Source: Protonemura montana
Taxonomy: Eukaryota; Arthropoda; Insecta; Plecoptera; Nemouridae
Direction of reading: 5' to 3'
Assembly (NCBI GenBank): GCA_947568835.1
Contig: OX387605.1
Coordinates: 6,762,418 to 6,826,417, forward strand
Length of the DNA stretch: 64,000 bases
The notes beneath the pieces were generated by a model. It ran no database searches. It was given only the letters and a program-made list of their open reading frames with translations, and had not been told where the DNA came from. The position numbers and the translations under genes are program-made. Of this stretch, positions 12,842-25,923 are shown in pieces (the first letter of the stretch is position 1; the number at the start of each line of letters is the position of its first letter).

Positions 12842-14056
12842 AGTTAAATTCGGCACGACTCGATAACGAGAGACTTATGTAATAAAAGAGAATAAAGGCG
12901 TTGGTGAGGGTAATTTTATTTCGACTTGGTTCATTAAGAATCTCCAGAATAATAAAGCAGTACCGTTTTTTTTTTCAGTGAATTTGTAATTACTGCAACA
13001 CGAGCGAACATGAGTTTGCTTGCACAAGATGTGGATAATACGATGTGAATTATTATTGTGTTTATTGCGCTTAGCGATCAAGAAAATGCACTGTTTTTCG
13101 CGGTGATCAGCGTTGCATTCCATTGTACTTGGCGTGTTGTTAATGCGGGTGAGATAGTTAACACCTTAATTAACGGACAGTTTACAAGATTGACATAAAA
13201 CAAGATACGTCAAGGTTTTAAAACAAAATGTGACGTGCAAGTCTTCAGGCTACAAGTTTTCTTTCTTGAAATTTTTACTTGGTCTCACAACAACAAAAAA
13301 ACACATTAAATATGCTTTATTAACAGTATGGCCTTCATGACTGGCTCAAAAAGCTTTAAAAGAAATTATAAATCGAGGAAATTTTTCTAAGTTTGCCTTC
13401 GCCAAATCTCTGATAGCAATAACGCAAAGCCCCTGGATACCACCAGCAGAGCCGAGAATCACACGGCACCGACAGCTTAACAAACACCAACTCTTTGAAA
13501 AGAACCTCTGCGAGTGCTCGACTAACAGCGGATGCCGGAAGTGTGATCTGCAGTCGCATCTCTCAAAAGATGCATTTTCCAGGACAATGCACTTGCCGTT
13601 TTGAACGGTCTACATGGCGGAAAGCGCGTCGTGTTTGCTAAAATAACTCTCGGAAGCTCTATTTTCTTGTTACCTTGTCCACATTGCTTGTCAACATTGT
13701 TTGCTGAATAGTGACGAGCAGTCGGGTATTAAATTGAGACACATACATAAGACAGCTAGCTGTTTTCTGAGACGTTCTAAGTTTCTTGTTCCATATTTTT
13801 CTGCTGCTCTAGTTGTGGTTATCATTATTACGGAAAGTCGAGAAAAACATGTTCATATTTCTCGCCTTGCATTCTCATCTTCTTTACACAAAAATAATTT
13901 TCTTCCAACACACATCCAATTTAGTAAATGTATTTTTACATTTCACGCTAGAGCTTAGAAAAACATCTTGCTAGTAATCGTTTCTTCTATCAATTTTCTC
14001 TTCGATATCATTCTTATTCAAACAATCTCATCATGCCATCGAGTAGCTAGATATTT

Positions 14057-14470
14057 ACCGGTTCTTGTGAGTTCACCGAAGTGAAGCAACACTGCGCTGA
14101 GTCAGCTTTTAAATGGGTGACCATCATACACATGATCCTCTCATATCATGAGAGGTTGGAAGGATGAAATTTAGTACAGCAACTGCACTCGGCTTGCTTA
14201 TCAACCTATTGACAGCATGGATTTGTGGAGGAATCCTGCTGTTCGAGTTGTACCGTCCTTCGGAAGGGACGTTAAGCCAGTGGTCCCCTTGGTTCTCTTC
14301 GACAGGAGTAGGTTACGTGCCGGAACCGGGTTTCCCCTCCTCCCTTTTAGGCTAACTTAGGTTCATCATCATCCTCATCTTCAACCTCTCATTCACCGAC
14401 GCCATAAGACCAGTGCCACGGGGCCTGTTGTCAAATCAGAGCGTCGTTAAACCCCACGAATGAATCAAAT
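14057..14470 (+). mobile_element. 5S rRNA-headed SINE, copy A
   Basis: The head contains TTCACCGAAGTGAAGCAAC and AAATGGGTGACC. These track the insect 5S rRNA internal control region (roughly ATCACCGAAGTTAAGCA and TTGGATGGGTGACC). The body contains TACCGTCCTTCGGAAGG, GACGTTAAGCC and TGGTCCCCTTGG, and the tail ends CGTCGTTAAACCCC. The same order recurs at 14612-15030 (+) and 32181-32593 (-), which defines a family of about 415 bp. Copy A lacks the first part of the head seen in the other two. A 63-codon open frame inside it (14164-14355) is also present in copy C, but it is part of the repeat and is not a gene. SINEs with 5S heads are known as the SINE3 class. No target-site duplication was found. 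Confidence 0.82.
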
Positions 14471-14611
14471 AACAAGAACCCACTACATCACAACTCTATT
14501 TTCAGACAGAATGCAATTCCAAATTGAATGCTTTTCTCTGCACAGGAAAGACAAGACAAATTGGATTGGATTTGTTGGATAAATTTGATCACAAAGGAAA
14601 ATGAAAAATTT

Positions 14612-15030
14612 ACCGAACGGTTTGTCGTGTTGGAAACACCAGTTCTCGTGAGATCACCGAAGTGAAGCAACACTGCGTTGAGTCAGGTATTGGATAGGTG
14701 ACCGTCATACACATGACCAGTTCTGTTCGGGAGAGATGTTGGAGGGATAAAAGTGAGTACAAAAACTTCATTCGCCTTGCTTATCAATCTCTCGGCAGCA
14801 TGGATTTGTAAAGGAATCATGCTGTTCGAGTTGTACCGTCCTTCGGGAGAGACGTTATGCCGGTGGTCCCCTTGGTGGTATTCGACAAAAGAAGCTACGT
14901 GCTGGCACCGGGATTCCTCATCTCTCTTCTAAGCGAGGTTGGATTTATCTTCATTCACTCATTCACCGAGGCCATTAGACCAGTGCCATATGGCCAGATG
15001 TCAAAACAGTTCGTCGTTGAACACAATAAT
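14612..15030 (+). mobile_element. 5S rRNA-headed SINE, copy B
   Basis: This copy is in the same orientation as copy A and 141 bases downstream. It starts ACCGAACGGTTTGTCGTG and continues GGAAACACCAGTTCTCGTGA. That gives it the longer 5S-like head shared with copy C. The 5S-like C-box region reads TTGGATAGGTGACCG. The body and tail follow the same order and end CGTCGTTGAACAC. The reading frame seen in copies A and C is not kept here, which supports a non-coding repeat. A long frame that starts in this copy and runs to 15285 is a chance frame. Confidence 0.82.
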
Positions 15031-15262
15031 CGATCAGTGTATCTAATTCTTACAGTGATTAAATCAGAATATATTCCACGCTTGGCTTGCGCTAAGTACG
15101 AACGAAGGGCATCACTTGTGGCTTCCACCGTCTATGGCTGTTTGTTCCTAAGAAGATGCAGAAGACGTCACTTTTGCTACACTTTATCTGCCAGAATAGT
15201 TTTCATGCATTTTCAACGTTCTAGGCTACCTCGTCGCGAAGTTCACGGATTACATCACCCTT

Positions 15263-15282
15263 CGACTCGACTCGACTCGACT
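15263..15282 (+). repeat. CGACT pentamer repeat
   Basis: About four CGACT units (CGACTCGACTCGACTCGACT). A minor simple repeat about 230 bases after SINE copy B. Confidence 0.85.
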
Positions 15283-18200
15283 TGACACACATAACACTGT
15301 TCTACGGTTTTATAAGTTTAACTCATGCAAAAGAGCCAAACAAACTTTTGTGATTTTAAATCTCTCAAAAACCACATAAGTCGTAAGTTTTTGCGTGCGG
15401 AAATCTTGATGCTGTTAAATGAAGCCATCTCGTCGTCTACCGGGACTCTTTTAAGAATCTAGAAATTGGTTTTCATGGATGCTTTGAGGCAAAATGCTTG
15501 GACAGTGGATGCTTAAAAATAAATGCTTGTCTCGTGTCACTGACAATGTTAAAAAAAAGGTTTTATCTACACAGTTGTTTACAGTTATCCAAAAAATAGA
15601 ATAGTACTTATTTTTAAATATTTTTTGTTACTTATAATAAAAATTAAGAACATCATATTAATTAAAATACTAGCAAAAAAATTGTTGATATGTGTTTACG
15701 GAGAACAAAGGAGAGTACACAAATAAAAGTTTTAAACTGGGTTTCGGAAATCAGCCACAATGCTTATAAAATCAGTGCTTTTAAAAATCAGCCATTGAAA
15801 AAGTTAATATTTAAATGGGGAAAATGGCTTACTTAACTTAGCATTTAAATACAACTAGCTTAAAGTAGACAAAGTGGATATGAGTTTAAAAAACACAGTG
15901 GGAAATGTCTATTAATAGACTCATATTCATTAGTTTCCTCCAAGGTTAGTCAAATTATTGGCACAAGACGAATCACGTGCGACTTTTCGTTGTTAAATTC
16001 AATGAAACGAGAGATTTAAAAAAACCTGAAGAAACTCGGTGGAAAAAGTTTTCTAAACTCCCCGTGGTTTTTATTTACTGCCTTTGTACACAAAATAAGG
16101 CTTCGCAAGGGAAAGAGCGCAAAAAAACTTTTTCAATATCCCTTGTCGGAAAGTCGGAAGAGCATTCGGGTAATGAGAAATTATAATTAAATTTCGTTTT
16201 TATTAAGAAACTGTGATATTAGAATGCCAGGTGCAAATTTTAGCCTCTGCACACTTAAATCATATGATAAGCACAGACTATTTCCAATGCATTATTATGA
16301 TTCATATTAGCTTTTCAGAGTTAACTAGATAAAATGTTGTTAATTTTCTTCGCTTTGAACGAACAAAGCTGAAAGAAATCTAAACCTTCAAAGAAAATTC
16401 AACATTTCGGTCGTACAGAAAATGAAACTTGATTTTCGCAATGACATTTCTTTAGTTCAAAACATATCTGTGTAGTCCACTGGGTTGTTTTATATGAAAT
16501 GACTTTTATTTAGCCCTTGGTGTGTGGTAAATGTACTATCCCCAACCGCTGGGTGGATCACGTTCAACCGTTGATCAATCTGACAGTCGTGCCGTGCATT
16601 CTGGACAAACATTCGCTGGCTCTAAGTAAACAGGCAACAGTATAGTTACCCTGCATATCGTATCTAGAGAAATAATAATCATTAAACAAAAATTTGGTGC
16701 ACGCAACCTTATGGAAGGTATTATAAATTGACACGCAGTGTCAGGAATCGCTGATTAATCTTTCTATCAGTCAACCAAAATGAAGGAATGTGGACGTTAG
16801 TAAAAAAATCCGGGCAAAAAACTGTGCGGAAATTCGAGACGATGTCGAAAAGATGTGTGAGTATTGAATGTAAAATATTTCAATCAGAAAATACCGATAT
16901 GGTGCGTGATTTTTTCAGAAAGAGACTCAATAATCCATATTTAAAATACAATCCGCCTACGGCCAGGCCCTTATCGCTATACAATTTGATTTCACTAAAT
17001 ATAATACTCCCTTTTTTCTACACCATATTTTTGCTAAGCAAGTCGCTGAATCTTTAACGGTTCTTTGCAAACCAAACAAAGTATAAGCTCTAAGCAGGAA
17101 CTTGGAAATTCTATGAGCTAATGCCATATATCTGCTGACCCAGTTCCTGCCATTTCATTGTCATGGTGGATATCATTATGATACCACAATGCGCTATTGA
17201 ATCATAAATTAGTTGATACCGTGACGTCACTGCAATATTCGGTAAATTATGTAAATTGGAAGCGACATAGAGTGAAGATTCCCATACTGTAGACTAAACA
17301 ATAATATTAGGACAAAACTCAGCTGGGTACGGGTTAAAAAATAGCCTATCGGCAAACAAACAAAACTTTTGGCGATATAATGGTTTCGACTGGGACATTG
17401 AAAATCATATCTAGGCAAAATCATAGCCAGATGAAAAGCGCAAAATTAAACCTAACTACATGGAATGTTCTTACAACAATTTATTATCGTGACGCATCAT
17501 AAATAAAAGTATTCACAAAACAAGAACACAAAACGAGCCATCATTGCGTACATGACTAGTTACAATGTACTTGCTAAAAGCCGTGTTTTCATCCCAATCT
17601 CAAAGTAGTAATGCATTGCAGCAACGCCTATCTTGTAAGGTCCCTTTATAATAAATCACCTCACGTAATGCGTATCACACGGATTATAATTAATAGCCTT
17701 CAACAATAAATGATCGATTCAGCGCGAGCGCGTCGACTAACTTTGCCTTCGCTACGTTTCGTGGCCGCCTGAAGGTGGTAAGACTATGGACAGGCGGTGA
17801 CTTTCCCAGCTGTTAGTGTTCGTGTAGAAATAGCCCCACGACAACAAAGTAATTAGTTAATTTTCAATCGCACTTGCCAAACGCTGGCGCCATTGTTTTA
17901 TAAGTGTTTCAAAGATAAGATCATTACATAAATAGATAGACGTCAAAACTGGAAATATATCTGTAGTTTGTCACATAGAATCAATTATATTTTCCAACCT
18001 ATATTTTATATCGGAAACAGCATTCATTTTTTTACTTGGAACCACTAATAATTCCAAGTAGATCCCATTTTTTGAATGCATATCAATTTACCTTATATGA
18101 GCACAACCAGCCTATACAACTTTAATTCTACTTCACACTTGACTTGACTATTCAAGCTCAAAGCTAGTAATGGAGTGAAACTTGAAAGGAAACAGATATG

Positions 18201-19899
18201 AAAAGTTTCTTGTGATCCTCGTTTACGGTTATGCTGCTTTACCCACTGGGCTCCTAACCCTTAGACATCACGCTACCAGGCGAGAGAAAGGAAAATCAGC
18301 AACACTCACACACACACACACAGTGCGAGAAGCAAATACGGAAAACGCGCTCCTCCATTTCCCAGAGGAAACATCAATAGTGCGTGAAAGAGGCGTGCGA
18401 CGCAACGCGCCGCGCTGCTCGCTTTGCGGCGGTGCAGCCCTCGTTTATGAAATCATCTTGAACGGCGTCGGCGTCGGCAAGAATCCGTTCATTAGACGCA
18501 CTAATCAAAGCGGCAGCCCTTACTAAGTTCAACTCGGGAAACCCGTTATCGGAAAATTGGTGGAAATGGGGGGAAAGTGGCTTTGCGTGGAGATTTGGCA
18601 TGGTGGAATTTCTTTGCGAGGGAATGCGAGAATACCTATGGTTTTGGGGCGCTAAATTTTTATTGTCTCGTGGTTAGGTTTAATCGTTGATTAGCTGACA
18701 GTTTAACAGATGTTTGAATTATGTTCCCTAGTTTAGTGTTAGTATGAAACACACCATATAAAAGTATAACCTTCTTTAGTGCTTCAATTCAGCTTCAGTG
18801 GAGAATCTATAAGTTTTGAAAATATTTCGACTTTTAAACTGTTCTTCAAATAATATGATACAGTAGTATTAGGCATTAATGTCAAGTTGGATGTCAAAAG
18901 GAGCTTTTGGCAGAGTTTCTCATTTCATAACGTCTTTCAATTGTAAATAAATGTCGGCTGAATGCACTTCTGTGAACCAATTATGATTGAAACGTGATCC
19001 GCTCCAGATCTGGCGCGCGAACAACTCCTTGCAATACAAGAAAACCAGCGAAAGCAAAAAGCTTGTCGGTTCTTTCTTCAGCAACTTCTGACAAAAGCTT
19101 TATTTCATTTGCCTTGCTCCTCCTAACTCGTCTTCTCTAAGATAGACCAAGAGCGGGGACGTCGTCTGCAAAGTTGTGTATTGTTTAATGCTGGAGAGAG
19201 CGTAAAAGTCTAGCGAGTAAAAACTTTCCAGTTTATGATAGGCCATTATTACACGGCCATGCAGAGTGTTCATGAAATTGATTTACAGTTTGAGTCTTCA
19301 TCATTTGCATGTCTTTCAAGTGCAAAAAATTGTCATCGTATGTTTTCATTTTTGTTTTTACCGATATCGGGTGCGGGCATCAAGGGAAAAGTGGGTCGTT
19401 GGTTTTCTTTTTCGGGACGTTCTCCGATTTCCGCGCGGCGGCGAGGTGATCTTTCCGGGTAGCTTACGCTCGCGAATCGGAGCCCCGCAGCCGCATCGTC
19501 GAGAATGATGTTCAAGCTGCGGATATCTATCAGAATCGGAAACGCAAACGGCCATTTCCTCTTTCGACTCGCTAAAACTCATACAAGAAAAATGGTGTCG
19601 AAAAAAATATCTAACACTCATTCTTAGAAATGTTGTTGTATACATTTACGGAAATCATACCAGCGTGTTTGAGCCACATTGGAGGTTTCAAAGACGCAAA
19701 ATACTCAATTATAACAAACCGCTCATGCGAGACATTAAACCACAAAATAATCTCAGATTGAGTTGACGTAACGTCGTCAGAAACGGAGCTGTGCAATAAC
19801 AGGCCTGTTTTGAGAATCTAATATCGTCGTCCTAGACTCAGTCAACACGAGGTTGCTTTTGACAAAACTCGTTATAGTACCTATACTTTATTACAAAGT

Positions 19900-19985
19900 T
19901 GCAAGTCGAAGCGCCGGAGGGTTGCTGGCAAACGGGGCCGGGTTCGATCTCGGCAGTCCAGGTCAAAGGTTTATTGGGTTGCCTC
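19900..19985 (+). other. tRNA-like B-box sequence, possible SINE head
   Basis: GGCCGGGTTCGATCTCGGC carries a near-consensus RNA polymerase III B box (GGTTCGANNCC). The upstream GAGGGTTGCTGGCAAACGG is only a loose A-box candidate. I could not fold a full cloverleaf, so a true tRNA gene is unlikely. A scrap of a tRNA-derived SINE is the better guess. Confidence 0.25.
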
Positions 19986-20760
19986 AATCAACATTGAAGG
20001 CCTATTATAGTTTGCAAGCTATATATGCAATCGATGTCCGGCCAGATGGCTTGCCCGCTCCGTACTTGTTTTATATACCTTGTCTTTATGTCAATATTTG
20101 ATGAAGCTCGTTAATGCGATGAAGTGATCATTTTGTGCAGCGAAACTGCTTTGTCAGGCACCCTTTACAGTCATAAAAATCATTATTCGAGGCTCATGTG
20201 TGAAGAGTCAAAAGCCAAAATGTAGGTCTGGCTTTGATACGATTTTGACTGTGCTATTTAATAATATATTCACTCGCGAATCGTACCTAACACAATAACT
20301 TTATTTCCTGTTTGCTATCAAGGAAAGCGCTTAAGTTCAGTATGAAAATGTAAACTGAAGCGATTGTTGTATGCAATTTTGTATTATACGTAAGCGAAAA
20401 GTAATTTTATTCACAAAAACTACTCTCTAACCTAGTTTTCACTGATCTTTCAGACTCTTCAATATGAATTTTCTCTGTGGAGGATTCCTTCTTGCAAGGA
20501 TCTGGAGAAAGCTCTTGCAGAAGAAAAATAAAAATACCATTCGCAGTAATTTGCTGCATCAATAATGTATCGGATGTTGTGTCGTCAGCAGATTAAAAAA
20601 AAAACTAAGTACATCAATAATGAGTGAAAACGTGTAAGAGCTCACATTACATCACAGTGCATCAACATCAACTGCATGTTCAATCATGATGCAACAGCAT
20701 GTGTCTTTGAGCTCCTCGATGTTATGTCTTCACTTACCACAACGACGTGGCTCTTTGCAG

Positions 20761-20896
20761 GGCATCCGAGGCAACGCTAGTGACGCCTGCGAGGACCATG
20801 ATCCGTGCCAACACGGCGGCATCTGCATATCCACTGACTCGGGGCCCATCTGCGAATGCCGTAATCTCGACTATGAGGGCATCTTCTGCGAAAAAG
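20761..20896 (+). CDS. Nrx-1: Neurexin exon 2: first EGF-like repeat
   Basis: The exon encodes 45 codons plus one base. It starts GIRGNASDACEDHDPC and ends IFCEK, followed by the G of a split codon. Six cysteines at exon residues 10, 16, 22, 31, 33 and 43 give the complete C1 to C6 EGF pattern, including the usual HGGIC turn and CEC pair. NAS is a sequon at the LNS1-EGF junction. The acceptor is CTCTTTGCAG and the donor AAG|GTAGGC. It enters in phase 0 and leaves in phase 1. In alpha-neurexins this EGF joins LNS1 to the LNS2 module, and vertebrates place splice site 1 just after it, at the position of this exon end. Reading through the donor gives a hydrophobic tail and a stop at 21051, listed separately as an observation. 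Confidence 0.95.
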
Positions 20897-21052
20897 GTAG
20901 GCCACCAGACCAACATGTATTACAAGCCGCAAAACTCTGCGCTTCAACTATAGAATTTGTAATTGTAATTTTGGTAATTTTGTTAATTAATCTAATTTTG
21001 AGAGGTGAACATAAAATGTTAACGGCCTCGCATTTAAACCTGACTGGGTAAA

Positions 21053-21055
<3 letters not shown>

Positions 21056-21083
<28 letters not shown>
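21056..21083 (+). repeat. Poly(A) run, 28 bases
   Basis: An uninterrupted A run 160 bases after the EGF exon. No LINE body could be recognised upstream of it, so whether it is a retroposon tail or a simple repeat is open. Confidence 0.95.
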
Positions 21084-23939
21084 CATTTTTCTTCACGGTC
21101 ACTTATTACTTAGTTCTTTAAATGGGCAAAGTTCGAATGTTTCAGTAGTTCGTTAAAAACCTAACAGTCTCTTAATTTTTTATTTGCTGCACAACAGTCT
21201 CAGAATATATTGATTGTTTCTTAACGGTATGTTAATTACTAAAAGTGCCACTGGAAAAGCGGCTGATTCGAGAGAGATATACCCATTTATTAGTGTTACA
21301 TGCCTTTTAGTTTTGTTTGCCAAGATATCCCTGCAATGTCTCGAGCATTGATGCGTCGCAATAAAATACCCATCGCTTAACAGGAATTTAGTGACTCAAT
21401 TTTAGTAGCTAATCTTCGTTGACAAAGGATTAGGCGTGGCACAGTGTATGGCAGCTTAGCTGGCTTTGTATCTAATGCTAATGGTGTGCACGTAACGTGG
21501 AGAGTGTAGATTGGGGTTTCGCAACTATTACGAGCTGCGCCGGGATGAACCGATTGTCTCCACTCATTCGAAAAAGCTCAGCGGTTTGTTTTTATTATTT
21601 CTGTATTTGATAGCGAATGGTGGTAACCAATACACAATCCTAATCGCGCTGCCGGGGTCGGGATAATCCCACACACTCATTCCAGGCGGAATCCCTCGGG
21701 AGACTTGCAAAGATAAACGACTTGCATCTGTTAAGATATCGGAATGACCAAAAACGCAGCTCTGTTGTGTCCCGTGCGCGCACGCACACGAGATAAGAGA
21801 AGCGAGTTTTATGGAAAAAAGAGAAGATTCGTTGTAACGCATTTAGAAACATTTGCCAAAGCAGACGTGCGGATAAGAATGAGAATCAGGAAAAGACGCA
21901 AGAAAGCTGAGAGGGGCTGATAAATGTTGGTGCGAATTCGGCGAGAAACAAGCGAGTTTGCGACAGAGTAGGAAAAAACCGTAAGCGGCAGAAGGAAGTC
22001 AGCCCTGGGAGAGAATTGTAAATTCGAATGCCTGTTTCTTTTTCTGAAAGGAAAGAAGACGTGGCTGAGAGTAAGACAGCAGCTTTAGCGCTGTGCAGAT
22101 TCTTAAGAAAGCATGAGTACCTTTTTTTCGTTTTTCTTTGTTTCAATCCTAGCGAAAAGTAGCCAGTGTTCGACGAAAATATCTGACCGTTAGTCTTATT
22201 TTAGAATAAGTAGGTACATCTTTGAGACAAAAAGTAAGTGGGGGTTTTCAATGGATTTTCAAATCTGATCTTTATTGATTCACATTAAAAAAAAAAATCA
22301 CCCAAAGAATTTCCTCCAATTCTTGACATTTTCCCTATCATAAATTAGTGGCTGCAAGAACCAGCATACCTTTACATCACGCAGATAATGAAATACCTTT
22401 CTAAAAATCGTAACGTAACAAAAAGAAAACTTTCTGATTGGAATGAAGTGGAATGGAATGGAACTACCCGAAAGTAGTTGCCAAGTAGATCCTGGTAGCT
22501 TTGACGCAACCTAAAAGTTTTATGTCGCTGGAGGGCATATTACTTCCTTTAGTACGAGCTCAGGTGTACGTGGGCATCAGAGATACGTTACTATTTACTA
22601 CAGGTATCTATACGCGTGGCCCTTTAATGTAAAAGTTTGTAGCTTGCTTGTAAATACTTTCCGAAAGTAGCAGCTCGCAAGTGATCGATATTTCTAATTT
22701 CGTGGAGACTTTTAACCTTGCCTCTGAACTCGGGAAGAATTCACCTCCATTAAATTCCTTTCCACCTCTTAATTCCTTTCGAATGTTGTCCCAAATGGCT
22801 ACATTTCATCGCTCGCTGCCGGTCTGCCGGTTCGACTCTTGCAGCTAGTTCTCCTTCTACATCTACCTTTCAGAACAGATCGCTCTGAAAGCAAAAATAA
22901 AAGAATTATCGGAATCCCATTTAAATATTTACAACTTTGCTTGCTCGTACACAAATATTCGAACTCTGAATACCTTGTATCGAAAGGATAAAGGACTACT
23001 TTGAAACGATTTTATTTGCTTATTTCTGTCGGAAAATTGAAGTGAATTTTATTTCTGACCTAGTAAAAATGTTCACGTTCTATCCGAGTGCAACTCAGCT
23101 TAGCAGGAATGCATTTAAATTACCTACAAGTTTATCTTGTATATGCTGCAATCTTCTGAATTATGAAAATACACGACAATGCTAGTCAAAATATAGCCTC
23201 GCACCAACTGGCAAAACGGTAGATAGCAGCATCGCTAGCTGCAATCTCTTCTAAATAGCAAGGCGCTTCAAATAGGCGAATCGAGAGTTGAAACAAAGCC
23301 TTCATCCTGAAACAATACTGCATGCTTTGAATTCCGTGACAATGCATTCTCGGGAAGCATAATAAAAAACCAAACGCATCAAGATCGTTTCAAAGTATTG
23401 TAATATTTTGCTTTAAAATCTACCTGCGTATCTAAATTAGTTTCACTGACTACCTGCAAATGACAGACATTCCATCCTCATGATGGACTCTTTCCCAATC
23501 TTCCATATAATACATAATACTGAAATGATCACTCAGAGGTCATGGCAAGGTCATGTAGTTGAATCACTACCAATTGCAATCCAGGCACATGTCTTCTCCA
23601 ATTACGTTCTTGTTAGAACTCGCAATCGAGGGAATAACTTTCGGGTCTGGCTCAAGGTCATTCCATGTTGACCAGCTTGGAAAATCTTCATTTGTAACAA
23701 CCAATTAAAAATGTTACATTGAAATCTAAAAACTTCGAACATTTCTGACGATGAGCAAGCAAGTTATCACAGAGTGGTTTGTATTGGTTACCACAAAGGC
23801 GGTTTTCCCTTTAAACCTAATTAGGAATTTTCCTCAAAGCAACGATAAAAAAGTTCTATGATTAAGAATGAAAATAAACAATGGATCTCATTCTAAAAGC
23901 TTGCGCCTATTTCTCAGTACCAACAAACCGGAGTCACAC

Positions 23940-24256
23940 TTCTTTTTAATATTCTGCTATCAAAGTAAATCATACTTTACCGACGACCCTGAAAGAAACA
24001 AGAACGGACCGAAACATTTTTAAGAGCAGGGTCAAAACTTTTTTAATAGAGCATTGCTTTTATACCATCGACGAGTACACTAAACGACAGAATTGCAATT
24101 GTTCTACTTGTAAATAAATTTTATTATATTGACGTATTTCAATGCTCCTAAGTGTATCTATGTATTATTTTATACTTTTATTGGAGCGTGTGTGTAATTT
24201 AAAAAAAAAACTTATGTACAACGAAATAAAGAACCTTTGAAATTGAAATTGAAATT
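23940..24256 (+). mobile_element. 5'-truncated LINE, 3' end
   Basis: A 41-residue frame at 23992-24117 reads NIFKSRVKTFLIEHCFYTID and ends in TAA. It has the F-K-x-x-V/L-K-x-x-L-I pattern found at the C-terminus of many non-LTR retrotransposon ORF2 proteins. Upstream, CTTTTTAATATTCTG resembles the preceding L-F-N-x-L-P motif but is in another frame, so the copy is frameshifted. The 3' UTR is about 135 bases with AATAAA at 24225 and a (TTGAAA)n-like tail to 24256, typical of a LINE 3' end. The clade is not determined. Confidence 0.65.
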
Positions 24257-25923
24257 CGATGACAGCCCTTAAAACAATTAAATGATACTAAGAGTGTCAA
24301 TTGAGAAAGTGTGTATTAAATATCACTCACCTAACTCTAACGACCACGATTATTAGTCAGCATGACAACGAAACTGGAAATAGTTGAAGAGGAAAGCTAT
24401 GTTCCTAAATTCCAGGCCAATGTCTCAATTACACCAACCGCTGATTGATTGAGCTATTCCGTGAGAACACCTAGCCAAAATGGGCATACCTAAATTGTTC
24501 GAATTCGTCTAGTGAGCTAAGATTGTATTCACAAAAAAAAAATCCTACATTGTATGCATGATTTGTCCACATCCACAGACTCGATTAAAAACGGAATACA
24601 CATCGGGTAAAAATTTAGCAGTCAACATTTATCCAGGGGGAAACTAGGGAGAAAACAGTGCCAACCAAGGAAATCAGTATGGAATTGAACAAATCTGAGA
24701 AATTCCTCTCTAGTGACCTATTGTTGTTAATTTAAATCTGTGGTTTCTCTTGACTCTAATTAAATTAGTCGTTGCATGCGTTTTAGGATATGCAAACTAT
24801 TTCATTTTTAATTAATCGTCACAAAGCATTCCAGTCTAGTCAGCATGAAACTCTGCATTAGATAATATAACCTGGCAAGGGAATTGATAACTTGTTAGCA
24901 ATACATACGGCGAGTAATTTCAAACGCGAGCTGAGAAGATAATTGCTAATTTTGAACGCACAATAGCATGGTATTAAATTCTCCCGCCCACATACATAGG
25001 CCACACACGCAGTGCATGATTGTGATTAAAAGAGGTAGAGAGAGATAGGCGAGCTTTGGGTGGATGAAACCTAGCAAATATCCCTCTGTGCACATACGTT
25101 AGCCCTTCCCGTAGGTGAACGTGGTCCGCTGGTGTGGGCGCCGAGGTAGGTGGTTATAGTGATCACTTACACTGGGCAGACCACGGCCATGCAATCTGTC
25201 AGGTATTAATTTGGGCTTTCTTAAATTAGCTTCTTTGAAATTCGTAGTTCTTTGAACAAACTTGAGCTTAATAATTTTGTAAAGAACGGATCTTGATGAA
25301 GATGAAAGACACGAAATATGCTACTCAATATTAATTAAATTTAACACAAATCAACAACAGTAATTAATTTAATTTCTTAAGACGTTTTAATTGAATGTGA
25401 CAAACTTTGAAAAAAGTTTCCTCGCCACGGAGGTTGATGCTTATTAATTTAGCGGGACGAAGTCCGATGTTTTTGCGAATTGTCAGACATCCGCGCTGCC
25501 GAGTCGGAAAAAGACAAGTGCTTTTGGTCTGCTCTGCGGTTCTTCGCTCTCCACGATATGCCCCCAGGAAACGCTTTCCCGTTTGAGTGGCTAGGGTGGA
25601 AATTGTGAAAATCGCATTAACCGTGGCTAAAGAAGAGCTGAAATGCTGACTAATTGGACTATTATAATTAATAATTACGCTCACTGGGAAAGTACACAGG
25701 AGGGTGGAATTAGGAATTTAAGAATTACATTCTATAAGGCATACTTAAAAAAGGAAACTAGGCTCTGGGGTGGGTTTATCTCCGGTGTAATTGGAAAACG
25801 TGGATGATATGTCTACGTAGGTAGAAACTCAATGTAAGGGATCCACTCAAAGACATGCAATTAAGAATAGCATGTTCACTGTACAGTCAATGCATGAAAA
25901 TCAAGCTGAATACTGTTTAAAAA

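Larger units (their letters stand above)
712..20760 (+). other. Neurexin intron 1 (about 20.0 kb)
   Basis: The intron runs from donor GTAATA to acceptor CTCTTTGCAG. It holds no second gene I can support. Contents are AT-rich sequence, microsatellites, a 26-bp repeat pair near 4.7 kb, a weak LINE-like scrap near 4.9 kb, a C-rich stretch at about 7700-7830, CA and poly-G tracts at 11.2 and 12.8 kb, and two SINE copies at 14.0-15.0 kb. The stretches at about 900-3300, 5000-11000 and 15300-19900 otherwise show nothing I recognise. Confidence 0.85.

Noticed and set aside
14857-15285. 142-codon frame on +
   Set aside because: It begins inside SINE copy B and runs into unrelated intron sequence; no domain.
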